This document shows positions 7,815 to 11,543 of a stretch of 11,543 bases of DNA, piece by piece. The translations under genes were made by a program, and so were the position numbers. How positions within the stretch are numbered: the stretch's first letter is position 1; each line of letters opens with the position of its first letter. Source of the stretch: G963674505 sp964575975 (lineage in GTDB: Bacteria > Desulfobacterota > Desulfobacteria > Desulfobacterales > SKZT01); NCBI GenBank assembly GCA_964575975.1, contig CAZNTU010000181.1:1-11543 (forward strand), in the 5' to 3' direction. The notes beneath the pieces are model-generated. The model saw nothing but the letters and a program-made list of their open reading frames with translations, ran no database searches and was not told the origin of the DNA.

Positions 7815-9083
7815 ATGCCCGAGGCAAGCGCAACGCGGTTTCCGGAGGCTTTCCGCGCGGACTCGACCGAAAGTCCCAGCCGTTCGCGACCGGCGGAAGG
7901 CGAAATCGTCTCGATGTTCCCGCCTTATCGGGGAGAAACCTACTATGACGTGCCGCCGATAAAGCACAGCCATTACAAGTGGCGCACGGCCGCCGCTTTT
8001 TTCGGCACCGGCCTTGCGGGAGGCTCCCAGGCGCTTGCCGCTCTCATGGACCTTCTGGGCTGCGGGGAAGCCCGTTCGGTCGCGCGAACCGGCAGATATC
8101 TGGCCCTCGGGTGCGGCGCGGCCAGTACCGGACTGTTGATCGGCGCACTGCACACGCGGCAGCGGTGGTACAATATGCTGCGGATTTTCAAGCGGACTTC
8201 GCCCATGTCGATCGGAATCTGGTCGATCGCTCCGTTCGGCGTTCTAAGCGGTTTGACCGCCGCCGGGCAACTCGCGGAGGACATGGGACACGAAACGCTG
8301 GGCCGCCGGGCGGGACGGGTTTTCGGGATTCCGGCCGCGTTGATCGGCGCGGTTTCGATAACCTACATGGGAACGGAGCTGGAAGAAACCAACATGCCGC
8401 TATGGGCGAGCGCGTATCCGCTCATGGCCCCTTTCTACGCCGCGGTCGGAATGTCGAATTCCGCAGCCGCCCTGCTGCTCGCGGCCGACAGGAAAAGAAC
8501 GCCGGACCGTATCGCGAACGGCATTCGGGATCTGTTCCTCGTTTTCGGCGCGACCGAATTCTTCTTGGGCGCATTGATCCAAAACCGATGGGGCACGCGT
8601 CCGGAAAACCGTTCCTACGGGGGATCGGTCTACGAATTGTTGTTCCTGGTCGGAGGAATCGGCGCCGGAATGGTCGTGCCGCTGGTTCTGGTTTTCCTTG
8701 AAAGAATCGGCGAGGGGCGATTCGGTCGCTTTTCGACCCCGGCGTGCCTTGTCAAGCTCGCCGGAGGAGTTCTCGCCCAGACAGCCGTGATTTACGGCGG
8801 CAGGGCGTCCGGAAAGCACGTCCGAGACTATTTCGAATACACGCGTGCGGAAAGAATCTCCGAGGGCGACGGTTCGGGTTTCCCGCATGGAAAATCGGCG
8901 CCTCCCGCAAACAGGCGGAGCCGGGAAAAAATTTCGAATCGTCCCGTCGCGGCCGGAAAATCTCGCAAGCTCCGCAAGCGTTCGGCTCGCTCTCCGGCCG
9001 GTTCTCCGATCGTTTGGGGAATAATAGCCGTCGGCGCCGCCCTGTTGGTATCGTGCATGGGAAAAGGAGGCGAATCGCCATGA
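7815..9083 (+). CDS. NrfD/PsrC-type membrane subunit of formate dehydrogenase
   Basis: 422 aa. A polar N-terminus with the family-typical GETYYDVPPIKHSHYKWRTA leads into about eight hydrophobic segments (near 57-80, 93-113, 133-152, 166-187, 199-222, 238-255, 271-296 and 309-328), then GRASGKHVRDYFEYTR. NrfD/PsrC proteins anchor Mo- and FeS-enzymes to the membrane and pass electrons to or from quinone. This replaces the cytochrome b FdnI subunit of E. coli: no conserved haem histidine set is apparent. Unusual is the tail: residues 345-398 are a basic, Arg/Lys/Ser-rich stretch, followed by an extra hydrophobic segment at 399-414 (VWGIIAVGAALLVSC). AGAGGTGA at 7804-7811 supports the start. The stop overlaps the next gene as ATGA (9080-9083). 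Subfamily is certain enough; electron acceptor is inferred. Confidence 0.85.
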   Translation: MPEASATRFPEAFRADSTESPSRSRPAEGEIVSMFPPYRGETYYDVPPIKHSHYKWRTAAAFFGTGLAGGSQALAALMDLLGCGEARSVARTGRYLALGCGAASTGLLIGALHTRQRWYNMLRIFKRTSPMSIGIWSIAPFGVLSGLTAAGQLAEDMGHETLGRRAGRVFGIPAALIGAVSITYMGTELEETNMPLWASAYPLMAPFYAAVGMSNSAAALLLAADRKRTPDRIANGIRDLFLVFGATEFFLGALIQNRWGTRPENRSYGGSVYELLFLVGGIGAGMVVPLVLVFLERIGEGRFGRFSTPACLVKLAGGVLAQTAVIYGGRASGKHVRDYFEYTRAERISEGDGSGFPHGKSAPPANRRSREKISNRPVAAGKSRKLRKRSARSPAGSPIVWGIIAVGAALLVSCMGKGGESP

Positions 9084-9439
9084 ATCGAAATGCGTCCTGT
9101 TCGAATCGGCTCGAATGCGATGGACGCTCCCTCGCGGAGCTTTGCCGGGAGTCGTCGAAAATTCTCGAAGAGGCCTTGGACATGCCTCCCCGGGAGCTTG
9201 GCGGCGCGGTCGAGCAGGCACAGAAGCGGGTGGTCGGGGTAAGGGACTGCTTGATCGAAAGACTGAGGGCCGATGATCGATCCGGAAAACAATCCTTCGA
9301 CCGGAAAGCGCTCGACCGAATCAACGTCGCCCTCAGCCTGATCGCCGGCCTCGCGTATCCGGCGACCGGAATCCACAAACGATACATGAAGGATGCGACG
9401 AAGATTCTCGAAGAGGTGCAAAACGAACTGCCGGATTAG
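9080..9439 (+). CDS. Small helical accessory protein, last gene of fdh operon
   Basis: 119 aa, soluble and unrecognised. Predicted mostly helical: LAELCRESSKILEEAL, LGGAVEQAQKRVVGVRDCLIERL, LDRINVALSLIAGLAY and KRYMKDATKILEEVQNEL. The DRINVALSLIAGLAYPATGIHKR segment looks like its most constrained part. Its ATG overlaps the stop of the NrfD-like gene (ATGA, 9080-9083), and AAAAGGAGG at 9062-9070 gives a strong ribosome site, so its translation is coupled to the membrane subunit. That argues for a structural or assembly role in the formate dehydrogenase complex, which is inference. Cysteines (residues 7, 13, 22 and one near 57) do not form a cluster motif. The open frame further upstream lies inside nrfD and is ignored. 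No terminator is evident after it. Confidence 0.75.
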   Translation: MNRNASCSNRLECDGRSLAELCRESSKILEEALDMPPRELGGAVEQAQKRVVGVRDCLIERLRADDRSGKQSFDRKALDRINVALSLIAGLAYPATGIHKRYMKDATKILEEVQNELPD

Positions 9440-9501
9440 CTCGTTGTCGATCTCGACCTCTTCGGCATGAACCTTGTCAAAATTAGAATCGCTGCCGCGT
9501 C

Positions 9502-9531
9502 TTGACAGAATCAAGCGGCCCCGACTATATT
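9502..9531 (+). promoter_or_regulatory. Sigma70-type promoter for the Panacea/toxin pair
   Basis: TTGACA at 9502-9507 (perfect -35) and TATATT at 9526-9531 (-10, 5 of 6) are separated by 18 bases. Transcription would start near 9538, leaving a leader of about 30 bases before the ATG at 9568. This is the best promoter match in the window and marks the accessory module as independent of the fdh operon. Confidence 0.75.
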
Positions 9532-9567
9532 GAACCAAATGTAAAAAACAAAAGAAGGCGGTATTTT

Positions 9568-10119
9568 ATGCAAGGTCCGATTCAATTTAAAATCAGCTAC
9601 GATAAAGCCATCGAAATAATTGTGTGGCTGGCCGAGAGAAAGCCCGGGATAGATATTTACCATGTAGCCAAGGTCCTGTTTTATGCGGATAAAATGCATT
9701 TGAACAGATTCGGACGGCCAGTTACCGGGGACACCTATATCCGGATGCCTTACGGCCCGGTACCGTCGGGAATAAGGGACCTGATAACGGAAAACTCCTG
9801 GCTATCTCCGCGGCAGATTGAACGAATGAAAAATTCGTTGATTATCGACAAGGGCAACCATTATAAATTGGCAGCCACCAGGAAACCGGACCTGAAATAT
9901 TTTTCCAAAAGCGATATAAAATGCCTTGAAGAATCTCTGGAAACATATGGAAACCTTTCCTTCGATCAACTGTACAAATCGACCCATCAGGAAAAATGCT
10001 ATCATGAAACAGCCTCCAACGAAAAGATAGACTATAGCACCTTGATTGACGACGAAAACCCTTCAAAGCATGAAATTTTGAAAAACATGGAAGAACTTTC
10101 GCAATATGTTCAGGTATGA
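9568..10119 (+). CDS. Panacea (SocA-like, DUF4065) domain protein, putative antitoxin
   Basis: 183 aa, cytoplasmic. The Panacea/SocA-like domain is clear at about 11-75: the helix YDKAIEIIVWLA, then HVAKVLFYADKMHLNRFGRPVTGDTY and MPYGPVPSGIRDLI, the family's GPvps signature. The C-terminal half (about 110-183) is more variable and mainly helical. Panacea proteins are antitoxins pairing with many unrelated toxins, either by direct neutralisation or, for SocA, by acting as a proteolytic adaptor; some are phage-related (GepA). The ATG at 9568 is preceded by GAAGG about 11 bases upstream and lies just behind a good promoter. The next gene starts 4 bases after its stop, the usual toxin-antitoxin spacing. 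Base composition by eye is more AT-rich than the fdh genes, consistent with acquisition. Family firm; antitoxin role inferred from family and context. Confidence 0.85.
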   Translation: MQGPIQFKISYDKAIEIIVWLAERKPGIDIYHVAKVLFYADKMHLNRFGRPVTGDTYIRMPYGPVPSGIRDLITENSWLSPRQIERMKNSLIIDKGNHYKLAATRKPDLKYFSKSDIKCLEESLETYGNLSFDQLYKSTHQEKCYHETASNEKIDYSTLIDDENPSKHEILKNMEELSQYVQV

Positions 10120-10122
10120 ATC

Positions 10123-10485
10123 TTGTCCTTTGTTGCCGGTAACGCTTACCTTATCAAGTTCCGATTTACAAAACCGAAACCGAAGGAAAAATACGCCGTT
10201 TGCGTTGACGGTGAAAAACCGTTGCTTTTTTTCATAAGTTCGAATCCCAGATTTAGGTTTTTGCCTGACACTCAGCTTGAGGTTTCTCCGGGAGATTTGA
10301 ATTTTTTGAAAAAGATTTCTTATATCAATACTGCGGAAGCGATCACGTGTATAATTCCCCATACATGCAATATTTTGAAGGATTTCGGTTCGGTGCCCAA
10401 CCATGTCAGACAGCGAATTAAAAGCGTGGTTCGTGAAAGTGAAACCTTACCCGAACGTTTGGCGGGAAATGGTTCGCCAGCATGA
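10123..10485 (+). CDS. Putative toxin partner of the Panacea antitoxin
   Basis: 120 aa, cytoplasmic. A stop lies at 10117-10119 in this frame, so the start must be the TTG at 10123 (weak CAGG at 10111-10114); the ATG at 10116 is in another frame and stops after eight codons. The first 75 residues are beta-rich (GNAYLIKFRF, KYAVCVDG, PLLFFISS), with LKKISYINTAEAI and a helical end (NHVRQRIKSVVRESETLPE). Layout and small size resemble MazF/PemK-like SH3-fold ribonuclease toxins, but I see no decisive catalytic signature, so the fold is a guess. Its status as toxin rests mainly on being second, tightly coupled gene after a Panacea gene. An inefficient TTG start would keep toxin below antitoxin. 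It is AT-rich like its partner and shares its promoter. Confidence 0.6.
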   Translation: MSFVAGNAYLIKFRFTKPKPKEKYAVCVDGEKPLLFFISSNPRFRFLPDTQLEVSPGDLNFLKKISYINTAEAITCIIPHTCNILKDFGSVPNHVRQRIKSVVRESETLPERLAGNGSPA

Positions 10486-10543
10486 CGAATATCATGAATT
10501 GAGAAAATTGTTCGAAGCCGCGCCGGAGGCGCTCGGGTGGTGA
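10403..10543 (+). CDS. Possible 46-aa ORF overlapping the toxin 3' end
   Basis: It opens at ATG 10403 within the 120-aa gene, in the +1 frame relative to it, overlaps it by 83 bases, and ends at TGA 10541-10543. The sequence is protein-like, polar and helical (YPNVWREMVRQHDEYHELRKLF, then EAAPEALGW). No proper Shine-Dalgarno site precedes the ATG, and half of it is constrained by the other frame, so chance is a fair explanation. Its stop codon is the first three bases of the inverted repeat that follows. No function is assigned. Confidence 0.25.
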   Translation: MSDSELKAWFVKVKPYPNVWREMVRQHDEYHELRKLFEAAPEALGW

Positions 10544-10609
10544 ATGGGGCCGGATCTTAATCCCGTTGCATTTATATCTTGCGCACTATTCAAGGTCCGG
10601 CCCCATTCA
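10541..10609. repeat. Inverted repeat with 18-base arms, REP/MITE-like
   Basis: Arm 10541-10558 (TGAATGGGGCCGGATCTT) pairs along its whole length with 10592-10609 (AAGGTCCGGCCCCATTCA); the only non-Watson-Crick position is one T-G pair. The 33-base AT-richer centre has little further pairing. There is no T tract, so it is not a classical terminator, though it would block 3' exonucleases. GC-rich palindromes of this size between genes are typical of REP-type or other dispersed repeats mobilised by IS200-like (RAYT) transposases; no transposase lies in the window, so that origin is inference. Confidence 0.7.
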
Positions 10610-10621
10610 TTCACTACGGCA

Positions 10622-10631
10622 CCCCCCCCCC
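10622..10631. repeat. C10 homopolymer tract
   Basis: Ten consecutive C residues lie between the inverted repeat and the - strand gene. Tracts of this length slip in replication and in sequencing, so the length may be wrong or variable. It is not inside a supported coding region. Confidence 0.9.
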
Positions 10632-10651
10632 GACCGCAAAGAGGGGTTTTT
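10628..10651 (+). terminator. Weak candidate terminator after the toxin-antitoxin operon
   Basis: CCCC (10628-10631) can pair with GGGG (10643-10646) across an 11-base loop, directly followed by five T residues (10647-10651). The stem is short, but the poly-C run offers several registers. It would end + strand transcripts just before they enter the oppositely oriented gene. Confidence 0.35.
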
Positions 10652-11094
10652 CAAGCCTCTCGTTCGCGTTGCTTGTCCAAAACCATTCGCAACGCCTCTT
10701 CTTTTATTTCCTTCTCGTCGATCATCCCGGCGAGTTCGGTCTCGGAGTAACTTCCCTCGAAGGCTTCCATGGAGGCGCACGGCAAGGCTTTTTCCCATGC
10801 TTCCTCCAAGACGGTTTTCAATTCGTCCTTGTCCAGATAGAAACCGCCCGCTTTTCTTCTCTTGTTCGTCAATGCGATTTCCAGCAAGGCGTTTCGGATC
10901 GAAATATCCCAAGAGCGAGTCGTCGTTTTCTGCGCATGCCTTTTAATAAGGTGCAAAAGCAAGATGGCCATATAGCTTCGAACTCTGTCTGTTTTGTCGC
11001 CTTTGCCCGTTTCCTCCATCTCTCCGATCAGGCCAAGGGCATCGGCGTAACGCCCTTGTTCTATGCAGGACCTAAGTTCAAACAATTCCTCCAT
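10651..11094 (-). CDS. DUF29-like protein of unknown function
   Basis: 147 aa, soluble, charged and mostly helical. Segments in order: MEELFELRSCIEQGRYADALGLIGEMEE, then RVRSYMAILLLHLIKRHAQ, RSWDISIRNALLEIALTNKRRKAGGFYL, and the acidic C-terminal ELKTVLEEAWEKAL and MIDEKEIKEEALRMVL. The ILLLHLIK ... RSWDISIRNALLEI block is what I associate with DUF29-type proteins, known from cyanobacteria and other environmental bacteria; no function is established. The start at 11094 is preferred to the longer frame from 11241 because GGGAG lies just upstream (11102-11106, minus strand), because the first 49 residues of the longer form look non-coding, and because the best promoter lies right on top of the 11241 start. 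It converges on the toxin-antitoxin operon. Confidence 0.7.
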   Translation of the reverse strand: MEELFELRSCIEQGRYADALGLIGEMEETGKGDKTDRVRSYMAILLLHLIKRHAQKTTTRSWDISIRNALLEIALTNKRRKAGGFYLDKDELKTVLEEAWEKALPCASMEAFEGSYSETELAGMIDEKEIKEEALRMVLDKQREREA

Positions 11095-11243
11095 TTTACA
11101 TCTCCCAGTAAAGGACCCATTGCCGGGTCGATACGAATTTTCCTCGAACCAACCGTTTTCGGGGCGAGTATCGGCCTTGTCGATTTTTCGGGCTTGGTTG
11201 TATCGTCGGCCGAAGCTGCAACCAAGCCTGACGGTTTTCATTT

Positions 11244-11272
11244 TGTATGAAGGATTTTCGGTGCTTTGTCAA
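11244..11272 (-). promoter_or_regulatory. Candidate promoter for the DUF29-like gene
   Basis: On the - strand a perfect TTGACA (plus coordinates 11267-11272) is followed after 17 bases by CATACA (11244-11249), only a moderate -10; TACAAA two bases further on matches better but with a 19-base spacer. Transcription from here would leave a leader of about 140 bases before the start at 11094. Confidence 0.35.
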
Positions 11273-11288
11273 TAATCGCGATGGGGGA

Positions 11289-11357
11289 CGGCGACGGGGG
11301 GATAGTATGAAGATTGCCGATGCGCGAGCGACTGCTCGGCGCTTCATGCCGTCGCCG
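11289..11357. other. Nested three-part inverted repeat
   Basis: Three successive pairings enclose each other: CGGCGACGG 11289-11297 with CCGTCGCCG 11349-11357 (9 bp), ATGAAG 11307-11312 with CTTCAT 11342-11347 (6 bp), and GCCGA 11316-11320 with TCGGC 11336-11340 (5 bp). All arms are exact, with unequal internal loops, mainly on the left side. It may be a structured RNA, a leader element or a repeat remnant. It has no T tract and I cannot match it to a known RNA family. Confidence 0.45.
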
Positions 11358-11543
11358 AAAGAAGGCGGGCTGTCGTGAAAAACTTGACAAACGCACGGCG
11401 TCGAACGAAAACAATATCGAAAGGGCGAGGGAAGCTTATCGCGCCGCAGGTTCGGACGAACGATCCAACGCCCCTGAAAAAATTCAAGCTGTGCGGTTGG
11501 AGGGCGGTGCAATTCCCCCCTTGAGGGGGGTTAGGGGGGTGTC
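11320..11543 (+). CDS. Possible ORF, open at the right window edge
   Basis: From ATG 11320 the frame stays open for 74 codons to the end of the window. The middle part is protein-like (ENNIERAREAYRAAGSDERS, PEKIQAVRLEGG). The last residues (PPLRGVRGV) come from C6/G6 repeat sequence and are the kind of tail seen when a dispersed repeat is translated, which counts against a genuine gene. There is no convincing ribosome site, and the first 20 codons are very Arg/Lys-rich. If real, it is divergent from the DUF29-like gene. No family recognised. Confidence 0.25.
   Translation, partial: MRERLLGASCRRRKKAGCREKLDKRTASNENNIERAREAYRAAGSDERSNAPEKIQAVRLEGGAIPPLRGVRGV
11515..11539. repeat. C6/G6 repeat sequence at the window end
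   Basis: CCCCCC (11515-11520), TTGA, GGGGGG (11525-11530), TTA and GGGGGG (11534-11539). The first two runs form a tight 6-bp hairpin. This pattern recalls short dispersed C/G-run repeats common between genes in many environmental bacteria, and it probably continues past the edge. Confidence 0.5.

Noticed and set aside
9475..9507. Inverted TGTCAA/TTGACA pair upstream of the Panacea gene as an operator
   Set aside because: The arms are only 6 bases, 21 bases apart, and one is simply the -35 hexamer; this is expected by chance too often.
8828..9538. A 236-codon - strand frame across the end of the fdh operon
   Set aside because: It is antisense to the NrfD tail and the 119-aa gene and has no recognisable domain.
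11384..11417. TTGACA with CAATAT as a promoter near the right edge
   Set aside because: The spacer is about 22 bases and the -10 is poor.
11096..11512. A 138-codon - strand frame upstream of the DUF29-like gene
   Set aside because: It runs opposite and across the hairpin region, has a basic, low-information product, and overlaps the better supported leader of the DUF29-like gene.

Overview
The window reads as one chromosomal segment of a selenocysteine-using, probably anaerobic Gram-negative bacterium. The selenoprotein formate dehydrogenase resembles those I know from Desulfobacterota, Myxococcota and some Proteobacteria, but I cannot place the lineage with confidence. Coding density is high, most genes are on the + strand, and Shine-Dalgarno sites are mostly strong. 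The central operon is visibly GC-richer than the region after about 9.5 kb.

Left part (1-3100). A CNNM/CBS-domain membrane protein is cut by the window start. After a promoter-like site comes an exported, glycine-rich Tim44-like-domain protein with a textbook rho-independent terminator behind it, then a cytoplasmic HD-domain phosphohydrolase of unknown substrate.

Central part (3394-9439). This is a formate dehydrogenase operon. A 79-aa small protein leads, followed by the molybdenum/tungsten catalytic subunit FdhA, the four-cluster iron-sulfur subunit FdhB, an NrfD/PsrC-type quinone-interacting membrane subunit, and a 119-aa helical accessory protein. FdhA is one gene, 3707-6871, read through an in-frame UGA at 4301-4303 as selenocysteine (residue 199), with a SECIS-like hairpin just downstream. 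A naive annotation would split it into two genes. fdhA/fdhB and nrfD/119-aa overlap as ATGA, so they are translationally coupled. Electrons from formate should pass from FdhA through FdhB to the membrane subunit and quinone. No Tat signal is visible on FdhA, which leaves the side of the membrane on which formate is oxidised open. Two similar palindromes lie upstream of the 79-aa gene and of fdhA.

Right part (9500-11543). This is an accessory patch of lower GC. A good sigma70-type promoter drives a Panacea (SocA-like/DUF4065) putative antitoxin and a closely following 120-aa putative toxin, so probably a type II toxin-antitoxin pair. A tiny ORF overlaps the toxin 3' end out of frame. An 18-bp-arm inverted repeat, a C10 tract and a weak terminator follow. 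On the - strand lies a 147-aa DUF29-like protein. The last 300 bases hold a nested hairpin, an ORF open at the window edge, and C6/G6 repeat sequence of the kind often dispersed in genomes.
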